From assembly GCF_005239225.2 (NCBI RefSeq), contig NC_133284.1:49818697-49882696 (forward strand): a stretch of DNA of 64,000 nucleotides, in the 5' to 3' direction. The notes beneath the pieces were generated by a model that was given only the letters and a program-made list of their open reading frames with translations, had not been told where the DNA came from and made no database searches. Numbering within the stretch: the first letter of the stretch is position 1; every line of letters starts with the position of its first letter. This stretch comes from Populus alba. Taxonomy: Eukaryota; Streptophyta; Magnoliopsida; Malpighiales; Salicaceae. Shown in pieces: positions 46,117 through 57,780 of this stretch. A program made the position numbers and the translations under genes.

Positions 46117-49100
46117 ATGAGCAACGTTGCAACTAAAGTCGCAGTTGTTGGAGGTGGAAGTAAGTATATGTCTCTCTCCTCCGTCTTTATTTCTACTGTT
46201 TGTGACATGCACTATATGTTTAGATATTGAGAATATTGCTGAAAGAAATGGAATGAATGTGGCAGTATCAGGAGCAGTATGTGCATCAACACTAGCAAAG
46301 AATGGAATCTCTGTGACGCTCTTCGAGTCTGCTCGAGGCCCTGGTGGCCGCATGTCTCAAAGAAGGTGATCTCTTCTTTGTACCTTCTTCTTTCTCTTTC
46401 ATTTGGTTTATTTTTGGTAGTTTTTACATTTTCTTGAATTGAACAAGGAAAAAAAAGTAATTAGCTTACCTATAATGAACTTTCTTTAATTATGATTACT
46501 TAAGTTATTTGCAACAATGTATGAAATGGGTTTTTGTTTTTGGGTCTTATTGGTGGCTTAAACATTGCAAGGAGACATTAGAACTTGATCATAGCATACC
46601 AGGATCATTATATTTTGCGTAATGTGAGAAGAAAGAAGTGCCCTTTTGGAGTAATTATATTATGTTACTAGAATTTATAGTGCTAATCAAGAAGATGTAG
46701 TGTATGGTTTGGCATGTGTTAAAAAAATATAACCTGTTACTCGTTCTAATAGAGAAATATCTGAAGATGGGAAGGAGCTATTGTTCGATCATGGTGCTCC
46801 ATTTTTTAGTGCGAGCAACAGTGATGTCTTGAGGCTTGTTCATGAATGGGAATCTAAAGGTCTTGTTGAAGAATGGAAAGAGAATTTTGGTTCTTTTGAT
46901 TGCATCTCCAAGAAATTTCTTGACATTGAACAGGTTTATGACCATCCCTATCCCTGTATATATAACATGCTATTCTTGTTCAAGCACATGCCTGGTACCA
47001 TCAATTGCATTTTCGCTGATTACTGATCATAGATTTTGGGCCTCGGCATTATACATCCTTGATGCTGGTGTCCCATATGATTTGTAAATGCTGGTGCCTG
47101 TATTCAAGTAAGGCTTTTGACGTCCTCCCTTTAGAAAATTTCTTTTCATATAAACTTAGCTTTCATTCATCTTGAATTCTTCATCTCTTCTGCTAGATTT
47201 TGTAAAGTGAATGACATTTTTCATTTGTATTCACTTGTTCTCAACCATAATACAATCCACTGGGCTCTATCTATCCTGCAACTGAATATATAATTTGGAG
47301 ACAAATGAAAATGTCATTTAACTTTGGGGAGGTTTGTTTTGTTTAACGTTTTACAAATACATGCAGAAATTGGATGCATGATTGTAAGCAAAAGAGATTG
47401 ATACTTTCACTTGTCATATCTTCTTATTCATATGAAGTATCTTTAATGCCAATTTCATGTAGGAAGCACCAAACAAGAAATATGTTGGTATACCGGGCAT
47501 GAATTCTATCTGTAAAGCATTATGCAATGAGACTGGTATGTGGTATCTTGCCACATTTTGCTGGGAATATTTCATGGCTGAGGTTAAAAATAAATCTTGA
47601 AAAATTGCTGCCTTCCCTTTTACATATTTTCAGGAGTGGAAAGTAAGTTTGGTGTTGGTATTGGGAAGTTGGAGTGTTTAGATGATGAAAAATGGTCTCT
47701 GACGGGTTTGGATGGTCAAAATCTTGGTCGTTTTAGTGGAGTTGTTGTGTCTGACAAAAGCATAGCTTCTCCAAGATTTACAGATGTGACAGGACGTCCG
47801 CCACCTCTTGGTATGATGAACCTATCCCTTTCCTCCCCAGGCCTCTCAATAAAATTACTCTTATGTCTTTTAGAGTACATAAAACGAACACATTTTTATC
47901 AATGCTTTCTTTCCTGTCCCCTCATTTTATTGGTTCCATTCTGCGGCATAGAACAAAAAAAATCTGTTCCTTTGTTACAAAAATTTGCATAAAGCATTTG
48001 ATGTTATATAAATCATACAGTGGTTATCTTTCCTTCCTTTATCTATCATATTGGAGCCATTGTCTGTGCGGAACAGCCTGAGTTAATATCTCAACCATTA
48101 GTTGTTTTTCATTGATTCAGATTTGAGTTTGACTCCAGAGTTGGCATTGAAGTTACAGGATATTCCTGTTAGTCCATGCTTTGCTCTTATGCTAGCATTT
48201 TCGGAGCCCTTGTCTTCAGTAAGTCACCGATCATGTATCTCTTAACCAAGCTTGTTAATGCTTTGAAAACCTTTTCATATGCACTTTCCTCTTTTGTTGT
48301 CCTTCCTTATTTTGCTCTCACACCTCTGCTTTCTAGTTGCACCACAATTTCTATTGCATGTTTTCTTCCATCACAGCTATTGACGCAGCTTACATGTGTT
48401 CCTGATGGAATTTTGGTATCATGATTCAGATATCTGTAAAGGGCTTCTCATTTAAAAATTCTGAAATTTTAAGCTGGAGTCATTGTGACAGCAGCAAGCC
48501 TGGTCGTTCAACTGCGAGGCATGCATCTGTGTTTCCTTATTAGTGAATAACTGGAAGAGTAATCAAATTTCTGTTTCAGGTTGCTCAGTTATATTTACTA
48601 TTTTGCTTTGCTGTGCAGTGAACGATGGGTATTACATTCAACAGCAAATTATGCAAGAGGCGTAATTGCTCAAACTGGCCTTCAGAAGCCTTCAAGCGCA
48701 ACATTAACAAAAGTAGCTGAAGAATTGTTTCAAGAATTCCAAAGCATTGGGCTCAATATCCCTCGGCCATTTTTTATGAAAGCTCATAGATGGTTGGTAC
48801 TTAGATTAATGCTCTATATTTTAATAGATGGTTGGTTCTTAGATTAAAGCTCTGGGATCTCTGCATTGTTCTAGTCATATGAGGCTTTGAAAATCAATGC
48901 AGTTTCCATTTTACCGTCCCATTTCTCCAATAGGCCTGAGAAGAAAACTTTCTGGCTAGTTAAGTTAGCCTTTCAAAGCCCTTTAAAAGAGACTTTAATG
49001 GTCCATGACACACTCTCTCTCTCAGCTTCATTGAAGAAATTGTGGGAGTGAGGGTATGACTTGGTTGGAATTAGAAAGTAAACTGGGGATTTGAAAGGAA

Positions 49101-50589
49101 GATGCACTATCTACCCAGATCAGTTAGCTTGTTTGAAGGCCTTTAAAATAGTCCATACCACTACATCTCTCAGGTTTATTTAAGAAACTGGGGATGATGG
49201 TATGACTTTGCTGGAATTACAAAGTAAATTAGGAATTTTGATTAGTTGGTCGGCATACTTGCAACTTTCTTAATGGCCAAAATTCATGTAGGACTGTAGA
49301 GAGGAGAACAAAGAAGAGAAATGCTAGGTATTTTTGAAGCAAGTAGTAAGGAGAAGCAAAATTATTTATACTTAATAATCAATTGTTAATCAACAACATA
49401 TAACAGGCATAAGAAACACCAAGAACCACAAACCCAATATCAAAATAGGGATAGGAATTCCTGAACATGAAAATTAACAGAATAGGAAATGGAATAACTT
49501 TCTACCTGAAAACTACTTTAACTGCTGAATTGGGAAATTTGTTTTTTGCTAAACCTCATTAGAAGAAATAAAAATTCCAAATAATCAAGTCAGATAATAA
49601 TTTCACAAGTCTTGTTCTGCTCTCCGTTCTCCTCTTTTGTTTCTATGATGTATCTCGCTTCTTCCATTTATCTAATTAATTGACCAGCATGAATATAGGA
49701 TTTCTCTCTTGAGACGTTACCTACTCATTTTGAGATGCTGTATACTCATTTCTCTATAGGATTTCTCTCTTGAGATGTTACCTACTCATTTGAGATGTTT
49801 TATACTCATTTCTCTATAGGATTTCTCTCTTCTCTTTCCTGAGTCTTGAAAATGTTTATTCTTGCATGCAGAGTGCTGAGATTATCCTGAATGATAAAAT
49901 TAATGATTAGCACCAGCTTATCAATTTAACTCTTGAACTCAACTCTTTGTAATCAACATTCCTTTCATCTGAATCCTTTAATTTGCGCTCTTCTATCTTA
50001 AACATTCTGCAGTTTCTACTGGTTGTCTCGTGTTTTGGCATTGCTGCTAGTTGCTTGTAATCTTCACAATGTTCATGACAAGATTGACCATCAGGACTAC
50101 ATACTTGCATTAAAACTTACTGGAAATTATAGATTGATTGTTAGAACTAGGGGTTAGGATTCTGTTTGTTTGGAATTGAAAATCCAGTTCTGCTGTCCCC
50201 TATGTGAAAATTCATGATTCATGAGGGCATTCAACTTCTTATATATATAAGAAGTTGAATGCCCTCATGAATCATGAATTTTTACATTAGCACAAGTGTA
50301 AGACGTGTATGTCTGTGTTCTCTCTTTTTTAACTGTTCCTTCTGTCAACTATTTTCATTCAATCTTACCGCTCTATACTGTTCACTTCATTGTTTCCATC
50401 GCTTGGAATGTTTCAAGGGGAAGTGCTTTCCCAACTGCGAGCATAGCGAGGGAGCAGAAATGTCTTTGGGATAGGAAGAAGAGATTGGCCATCTGTGGAG
50501 ATTTTTGTGTTAGTCCAAATGTCGAAGGTGCGATTCTTAGTGGCCTGGCTGCTGCTTCAAAGCTTACGGAAATGCTTAGTTGCTTATAA
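46117..50589 (+). CDS. Renalase-like FAD-dependent oxidoreductase
   Basis: Nine exons, 368 residues: 46117-46159, 46266-46365, 46753-46933, 47463-47535, 47634-47810, 48121-48218, 48430-48518, 48619-48792, 50418-50589. Starts MSNVATKVAVVGGG; across the first intron the dinucleotide motif GGGISG (12-17) is completed, with Glu35 (LFESARGPGGRMSQRR) to bind the FAD ribose. LLFDHGAPFF and the C-terminal FAD contact GDFCVSPNVEGAILSGLAAA (about 339-358) fit the NAD(P)/FAD amine-oxidase-like fold of renalases. Human renalase oxidises abnormal NAD(P)H isomers; the plant substrate is not established. No clear transit peptide. Intron 7 appears to start with GC. Intron 8 is 1.6 kb and carries repeats and a palindrome. 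Confidence 0.87.
48955..49240. repeat. Imperfect duplication in intron 8 of the renalase-like gene
   Basis: About 48955-49090 and 49122-49240 share TTAGCYTKTTTGAAGGCC-like, CATCTCTCAG/CTCTCTCAG, GGGTATGACTT and GGAATTA-AAAGTAAA blocks in the same order. Confidence 0.5.
49695..49830. repeat. Tandem repeat, ~61-bp unit, two and a quarter copies
   Basis: Units start with ATAGGATTTCTCTCTTGAGA at 49695 and 49756, with a partial third at 49816. Each contains TTACCTACTCATTT and TATACTCATTTCTCT. Confidence 0.85.
50207..50282. repeat. Perfect 76-bp palindrome
   Basis: Two 38-base arms without a spacer, centred on the TATATATA at 50241-50248. The left arm begins AAAATTCATGATTCATGAGG and the right arm is its exact reverse complement. 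It lies in intron 8 of the renalase-like gene, about 135 bases before the last exon. Confidence 0.95.
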
Positions 50590-52394
50590 GTTCTGTCCTG
50601 TTCCTTTTTGGCTCTTGTTTCTTTCTTTTGTTTCCCTTTTTTTCCCCTTTCAGGTAGTTTTCTGATCATTTCATGGCCATGTAAAATGCTCAAATGCAAT
50701 TCAATCTCACTACAATGCACACTCTTAGAACCCAAGAAAACAAATAGTGCTGAGTTCACAGCTTTACGAGTCCAATAACACATATATATGACTCAAAGCT
50801 CTCTCTTTTCCCTCTTTTCTCCTCAACCATGCATATCATTTTACAACAATAAGCAATACAGACACAGCGAGAAAAATAAAAGCAAAAAGAAATAAATAAA
50901 ACGAAACACAAAATCACAATTCAACAGTAGTGAGATATTAAGATCCAAAAGGCTGTCAATCAGGGCCAGTTAGGTATTTGTATATTTTCATTATTACTTT
51001 TACAAGCAAAATTGACAAGGGTTACTCGATCTTTGTATATTTTTAAAGTACGATGTAAATGTTATATTTACCTTTAAAAGTAAGAATTGGCAAGCTTGCA
51101 TCCATGATTTTTTTTTTTTTTTTTTGTATTTTTTAACTGGTTTTTTAGTGATTATTTCTTGAGGGAAAATTTGGTGATTTAACAATTATTAACTATTATT
51201 TTTTAAAAAAGCTAATCCAGCGTTGTACCATGATCAAACACTGTTTTTCCAGTCAGTGCAGCATTTAAAGCGTAATTATTTTTCTGTTGATGTCGCGCGT
51301 GTACATAGAAGAATGATAATTGAGTTCAAGTGGCATTTTTTCTTTCTCTTCTCTTTTCTTTCTTTGGCATTGCTAAAAATATAAAAGGTTTCATTTCATT
51401 GTTTTTTTTTTTAATCAAAATTGATTTTTTAAAAAATTTTTTTTTTATTATTTGATTTTTTTAATCTCTATATCATATTTAATCATTATTTTTTTTACTT
51501 ATTTTTTTTTCGAATTAAATTTTTTTTTCAATTTTATTCCTCAACATTTAATTTTATATTATTTTTTATATCAATTTTAGTCCATTTTTTTTCATTATGA
51601 TTTCTTTTGTTTTGGATCTTTTTATTACATATTTTTTTTCAATTTCATCCTTAATATTTTATTAATTTAAAATTTTTTTATTATTTTTTAGAGTTTGCCT
51701 TCAATGGGTTTGGCCCTCGACTTTTGACAAGAGTTACGGTTTCGAAAGTTAACATAAGTTGACTTTGGTCTTTTTATAGGTCTTTAATTTTATTTTTTAT
51801 TTTTAACTTTCTAACTTTTCTTTCAACATTGATTTATTAGAAATTAACTTCATTTTTTTTTTTTTTCATTTTCTTTCCATGGAATTATTTCAATCTCATG
51901 TTTTAGAAGTTATAGAGTTAACTTGGGTTGATTTAGATTTTTTTTTGTTGTTTTTTAAATTAATTAATTTTTTTTCATTTTCGTCAATTAACATTGTTTA
52001 TATATATATATATATATATATATAATTGACTTTCAAGGTATTATTTACTTTACAAGCTTTATATTTTTTTTTTATGTTTTTAATTTTTTAAATTTATTAT
52101 TGTCATTACATTTTTTTTATTCATATTATTTAAATTAAACTCAATCAAGTTTATAATCAAAATCTCATTTTTTTTTTGTTTTTTTTTTAGAAACAATATC
52201 TGCATCACTTTAGCATTCTTAATTTTTTTTTCCATGAAAAAAAATTTATGCATTTGACGTCCTATCTAAGTATAATTGAATGTTAATAGTTGAGAATATT
52301 ATATTACTGTTAGGTGAAAATGAATTAGATTCGATATCAGTAAACCAAAAAAACCTTCCAATTAATAGGGACAGTGCAAATTCAAGTGTACTTG

Positions 52395-52431
<37 letters not shown>

Positions 52432-52630
52432 TATTATTTATTTATACATTTTGTTTGACCATGATCTAAAGAATCCATTCTGAGGGCTATGCATGGGCAT
52501 ATATCCTCCACGTCTCCTGTAAGAAGATGAGGTACTGAGGATCTGCATGCTTCGAAACCACCTGTTTAAAGGCTTCTTGCTTTCCTGATAATGTTTCCAT
52601 ATCATATCTAGAACTCAGCCACACAGTTCA
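50590..52630. other. Gene-free stretch between the renalase-like gene and PSBR
   Basis: Begins with the 3' UTR of the oxidoreductase. About 51390-52200 is the T-rich dispersed repeat (TTTTTCAATTTTATTCCTCA). TA runs lie at about 51999-52024 and 52397-52428. No ORF with coding character. Confidence 0.55.
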
Positions 52631-52642
52631 TTCCACGTGGAA
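52631..52642. promoter_or_regulatory. G-box palindrome upstream of the first PSBR gene
   Basis: TTCCACGTGGAA, a full palindrome around CACGTG, about 125 bases before the ATG. G-boxes bind bZIP and bHLH factors and are common in light-regulated photosynthesis genes. A second CCACGT occurs near 52508. Confidence 0.6.
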
Positions 52643-52764
52643 TCGTGAAATCACCACCCATTATTATTATCTAGGGTTTTAGTAGCCAGACCACACAGTT
52701 AAGAAGAAAAAACGAGAGATTGTGAAAAAAAAGAGAGAGAAGAGAAGCAGAAGCTAAGTCAGCA

Positions 52765-54772
52765 ATGGCAGCCTCAGTTATGGCTTCATTGAGCCTGAAA
52801 CCATCTCCTTTCACAGTAGAGAAATCTCCAGTAAGAGGCCTCCCAACACTTTCAAGGAGGTCTTTCAAGATTGAAGCCAGTGGTGTCAAGAAGATCAAGA
52901 CTGATACGCCTTATGGTCTGTTTCTTCATCCTCATAAATACATATTACTTTTACAGTAATACCCTTTTCATGTGATGCACAAACATAAATGCAGATGTTG
53001 AACATGCAAGATTTTAATGCATTTTCTCTTATTTGGGTGCCCTATAGTCGAAGCTGATGAGGGAGAGATAATTAGCTAGTATAAATGGAAAGTTTCTCAG
53101 AAGGGCCCGAACTGAACTTCCTCTCCAATTCTGGAAAAAAAAAGTTTGTGATAAGTGCATGAACAGAAACAGAAAGTGAAATGAAAAGTAACAAAACAAC
53201 AAATTAATTAATCATTGATTAATAGTAGAGTAATTTAAAATAATGGTATGATAGCAATCTGATCTCAATAATTTTGTTTCCTTGTTCCTTATCCTGTTTA
53301 CAGACAAGTACGAGTCCCTTTCCTTCTCCTCTCGCTCTCTCACCCCACACTAATATAATTTACAAAAATGTAGTAATTAATTAATATTTTCTCTTCATGG
53401 ATCTTTTATTCTCTTGATTTTCATTTCCTTAATTATTTTCTTCATTACTTTAGACTATAATAGAGTTGGATCTTGTCTAGACTGCTGCTTATTGTAGCAT
53501 TTAAACTGCTCATGTTACATGTTGAACAATCCAAGAAGCTAAATTATTTTCTTGTTGATTTTATAAGGAAAAGAGATCTTGTGAAGAAGTTAAGAGTTTC
53601 ATTTTTGTTATACAGGAACTGGTGGTGGCATGAACCTCAGGGATGGGTTGGATGCATCTGGAAGGAAGCCCAAGGTGAGTGTGTAGTGCTTTCATTTGCT
53701 TGCAAGTTTATGTTGGCTTGTTTTATTTACTCTTTTATATATATATATATATTTTTTTTCCAACTTAACGTTTTATCTGCTCTTTTTGAATATCAAGTTT
53801 GGTTATTGTTTCCGAATAAAAGAGACAAAAATAGCTGAAATATCCTTCTTTTTTTGAAAAGACAGAAATTCATATTACTGAGACATATTTATTTGTATAA
53901 CTCCGTGTCTGTTCTTTTAACTAAACACGATTTTCATCTCTAATATTTGTTTCTTACGTTCTATAATATTAACCAAACGTAACATGTAATAGCAGCCTAA
54001 GAAATCATATAACATATATGAATGTGTTGATATCTTCACTGTGCTACTAAATAATGTAAAATTTTGCATAACACAAGGGAATATATCTAGGAATGAAAAG
54101 CATTGGAGAAGGATATCCGGATCAGCTTGCTTGTATTCTGACTAATCTTACAGACCCTAAAATTAACGACCATAAAAAGCTTCAATGACCTCGAGGTTTG
54201 TGAGACTTGAACTAGTAACATCGAGAAAGTAAATTCAGGACTTGACTAGTTAAGCTACACCCTACAGGGTTATTCATGGAGGATATATGCCATTACCGAA
54301 TCACTTGGACTGATGAAATGATGTTTTGAAAATCTCTGTAGGCATCCTCTGCATTTGCGCATTTTATTGTTTTTACTTAAAGCTTACAAGCGATTAACAT
54401 CATAATCTTTAAATTTGGTCCTGCAGGGAAAGGGTGTGTACCAATATGTCGACAAATATGGTGCTAATGTGGATGGCTACAGCCCTATCTACAACACCGA
54501 TGAATGGTCCCCAAGTGGCGATGTCTATGCTGGGGGTAAGTTACTCTACGCATTTTCAGAACTATATATCCATGCTGCAAGAAAAAAGAACATCAATTTC
54601 TGTATTACATATTGATTTCCCTGTCTCTGAGTTCAATGTAATTGTTAATGAAATGACTAATGTAATAATGTTTGCAGGTAAGACTGGCTTGCTAATCTGG
54701 GCCATTACCCTAGCTGGCATTCTTGCTGGAGGTGCACTTCTTGTTTACAGCACAAGTGCTTTGGCACAGTAG
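52765..54772 (+). CDS. PSBR: Photosystem II 10-kDa protein PsbR, copy 1
   Basis: Four exons, 137 residues: 52765-52915, 53616-53674, 54427-54535, 54678-54772. The N-terminal plastid transit peptide ([20 protein letters not shown]) ends near residue 40 ([14 protein letters not shown]). The mature part has the conserved [20 protein letters not shown] and [13 protein letters not shown]. One membrane helix near the C terminus ([20 protein letters not shown]) is followed by YSTSALAQ. PsbR is a thylakoid subunit that helps bind oxygen-evolving proteins to photosystem II. It is followed by a second copy 0.8 kb downstream. Intron 2 holds a SINE. The 3' UTR has a TTA microsatellite. Confidence 0.96.
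54110..54270 (-). mobile_element. tRNA-derived SINE in intron 2 of PSBR copy 1
   Basis: The minus strand reads GGGTGTAGCTTAACTAGTCA (A box), then CTAGTTCAAGTCTCAC (B box) about 35 bases later, and downstream AGCTGATCCGGATATCC. This order matches Salicaceae SINEs as I recall them. The 3' end is not sharply defined. Confidence 0.6.
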
Positions 54773-54939
54773 ACTTCTGCTTTTCTAATTTATAGCAGTG
54801 TATCGTATAGCCTGTCCCATTCACTGTCCAGAAACAAAAAATTCTTCCCCTTTGTGAATCCCCAAGTGTAATTTTGTTCTCCCTTGGATTTGAATTTCAA
54901 TGGAGTACAACTAGTAGTAAATTCTCATGTGAATTTCCC

Positions 54940-54977
<38 letters not shown>
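54940..54977. repeat. TTA microsatellite in the 3' region of PSBR copy 1
   Basis: About twelve TTA units, roughly 170 bases after the stop codon. Confidence 0.9.
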
Positions 54978-55279
54978 TCCTGCTGTTGTTTGCTCCTTTG
55001 AGATCATATTGGTTCATTCTTTGATCACACCCCACCAATCCCTAGGCTCCAATTTAGGACCTCTTGTATTGAAATGCATAGCAGTGATGATGTGGCAGCT
55101 GCTGCTGCTGTCGTGATGGTGGCTGTGATGGTGGCAGTGATGATGCCTTGGTTTAGCTGACAGGTCCTGCTATAATATTCGAAGAGTATATTCTCATTCT
55201 GGGATACTAAACCATACAATATATTCTTAAACACAGTAAAACATGGAAGATTGTAGATAATCTCTGAATATTGATCCAT

Positions 55280-55375
55280 TCTAAGCCACTGGCCCTACTC
55301 CAGCAGTCCTGTAATCAGGTGGGGCAGAGGATTTGAACTCCTAGACCACCTAGTTTGCAGCACCTGGCCATCTAG
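55280..55375 (-). repeat. Possible tRNA-like or SINE relic between the PSBR genes
   Basis: The minus strand has TGGCCAGGTG and, about 25 bases on, GAGTTCAAATCC, which fit loose Pol III A and B boxes. No tRNA cloverleaf was recognised. Weak. Confidence 0.25.
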
Positions 55376-55568
55376 ATAATGTTAGCAATATCATATCCAG
55401 ATTTCATCCACATAAGCAATGCCAGGTGGGAACATACACGATAATGATCATGCTATCACTTTCAATATCTAGGAAGTAAGTAATTTATTGGAAACAGAGC
55501 AGCAAGTTGGAGAGCACAAGAAGCAGGCAGAGAGGAGATTAAGCAAAGTAAAACACTAGAAATTAATC

Positions 55569-56999
55569 ATGGCAACCAGCTCGGTTATGGCTTCATCAGT
55601 CTGCCTGAAACCAGCTCCTTTTACAGTCAAGAAACCTTCTTCAGTGAGAGGGCTCCCGCCTCTTGCAAGGAGATCATCTTTCAAAGTTGAGGCTAGTCGT
55701 TCGAGGAAGACCAAGACTGATCAGCCTTATGGTCTTTTGCCTTTGATAAATATTTGTCCATAGAAATATATATATATAATTTTTCTAGATTCACCGACAA
55801 TTTTCTTCATTTTTGTGCATTTATGGAAAAAAGAGATATAGCTAATATAGATAATATAGATCGATTAAACATGTTTATATATTTTATATTTAAAAAGATA
55901 AGAGATTCAATTCCAAAACTATTAAAAAAATTTAATTTTATGTTTTTTATTTTTATTTTCTTAACCAAATATGTTTCTGTTGTAATTATTTTTTTTTTTT
56001 ATCTCGATAGATCATCAAAACGCGCGCTAAATATTTTCTTCAAATTTATTCAACGAAAAGGCATACACCACAGATAAAAATAGGATCTTTATTAATTTAT
56101 AGAATGGAATACATTATTATTTTCAATATAAATTCTTTCATAAAATCAGTCTCTTAAGAAATATTAATGTATTATTTTGTTGAGTTGATGAGTTTTGGAT
56201 TAATTTGTTATACAGGAATCAATGGTGGCATGGACTTGAGGGAAGGGGTTGATGCCTCTGGGAGGAAGGGCAAGGTAATTCAATGTTCTTTATTTCAAGT
56301 TAAAATGCTTGAAATAAACGTTAATACATGATAATTGATATTGATAGGGTAAGTTAATTTGGCCTCCTGTTATTGTTTTCTTTTTTAGAAATTGTTTTGT
56401 AAATAATTTCAATATTCTTAAAAGTTAAAATAGATACATGGAATTTTCATGAATAATGATGGAATCTACTTTATGGATAATTTGGTAAGCTTAAGTAATA
56501 CAAATTTTAGGGTTGATTCAGGGAAAGGGAGTGTACCAATTTGTCGACAAATATGGTGCTAATGTTGATGGATACAGGTAGGCTATCAATTTCTGATCAA
56601 TTCCCTGATTATTTTTTTTTAATTTTTTTTCTGATGATAAATTATTTGAAAATGGGCATAAATTATATGACCTGAGTTTCCTAATTTCTTCTGTGATGTT
56701 GTTGTACAGTCCTATTTACAACACTAATGATTGGTCTCCAAGTGGTGATGTTTATGTTGGGGGTAAGCAACTCAAATTACTGCATTTTTTTTTATTTTTT
56801 ACAATTTCTTGATGCAAAAAGAACATTTCTTTGAGGAGAATTATCTCATATAATTCCCTGTTTAAGAGCTCAGTTTATTTGATTGAATAATGTAATACTT
56901 GCAGGTACTACTGGCTTGCTAATCTGGGCTGTCACCCTAGCTGGCCTTCTTGCAGGAGGAGCCCTTCTTGTTTACAGTACAAGTGCTTTGGCACAGTAG
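55569..56999 (+). CDS. PSBR: Photosystem II 10-kDa protein PsbR, copy 2
   Basis: Five exons, 141 residues: 55569-55731, 56216-56274, 56522-56577, 56710-56762, 56905-56999. The transit peptide is [20 protein letters not shown], and the mature part has [33 protein letters not shown] and the C-terminal helix [20 protein letters not shown]. It is the tandem partner of copy 1. The coding content of exons 3 plus 4 (109 bases) equals exon 3 of copy 1, so one copy has gained or lost an intron (56578-56709). Differences in the mature protein include [16 protein letters not shown] here against [16 protein letters not shown] in copy 1. Both look functional. Confidence 0.96.
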
Positions 57000-57050
57000 A
57001 GTTCTGCTGCTCTGATTTGCCTATCCCAAGTTCCTAAGAACTGTTTCCAC

Positions 57051-57072
57051 CAGCAGCAGCAGCAGCAGCAGC

Positions 57073-57106
<34 letters not shown>

Positions 57107-57134
57107 TAGCAATGATAATAATAATAATAATAAT
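57051..57134. repeat. Compound CAG/AAT microsatellite after PSBR copy 2
   Basis: About eight CAG units, then about fourteen AAT units, an interruption (ATAGCAATG) and seven more AAT-type units. It lies in the probable 3' UTR, about 50 bases after the stop. Confidence 0.9.
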
Positions 57135-57780
57135 GTGCTGCTACAATTTATGCAATCAGTTACCTCTTCAATTGACCAGTACTGATATTTTTTTTTCAAA
57201 TTAATTTTTTTATTTTTAAATTTTTTTAATATATTAATATTTAAAAATTTTTAAAAAATAATAATAAAATATTATTTTAATATAAAAAACAATTTAAAAA
57301 ATAACAGCAATGCATCATCAAATACTACCTTAATCAAAAACATCTTGCAATGTGTTCCTCTAATTTTCATTTGGCATAAAGAGGCTGTTGAGTAAAAAGA
57401 TCAACCTGGCAAACACCATTTGCGAGTAATAACTGTTAACATTTATTTCTCAGAACTGGTAAGAAAAACCTCCAACCCTTTCTTCCCCCTCCAGCACCAG
57501 TCTTTGCATGGATGATGCGTCTGCAACCAAGTGCAAGACAACACCATGCCATTTCAGTTTCTACAAGATTATGGTACGGATAAATGAAAACCGATGTTAG
57601 CCAGTTTAACCCTTTGAACTGAATGGACCAACATATTTGTGGATGCACCACCACTCAACCTAGGCCTGACCTGGCAAGAAAGAATATATGTTCTGTTGTG
57701 TCTTCGACTAGCCTCCCAGCCTCAGTGCAATGAGACAGACAAAATTTTATAACCAGTCAAGAAATTCTGTTACATCCGGA

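Noticed and set aside
46117..50589. Polyamine or monoamine oxidase
   Set aside because: Length, N-terminal context and the GDFCVSPNVEGAILSG end fit renalase-like proteins better than the larger amine oxidases.
55025..55279. 84-codon minus-strand ORF between the PSBR genes
   Set aside because: Product is dominated by Thr/Ala from a GCT/GGT-type microsatellite.
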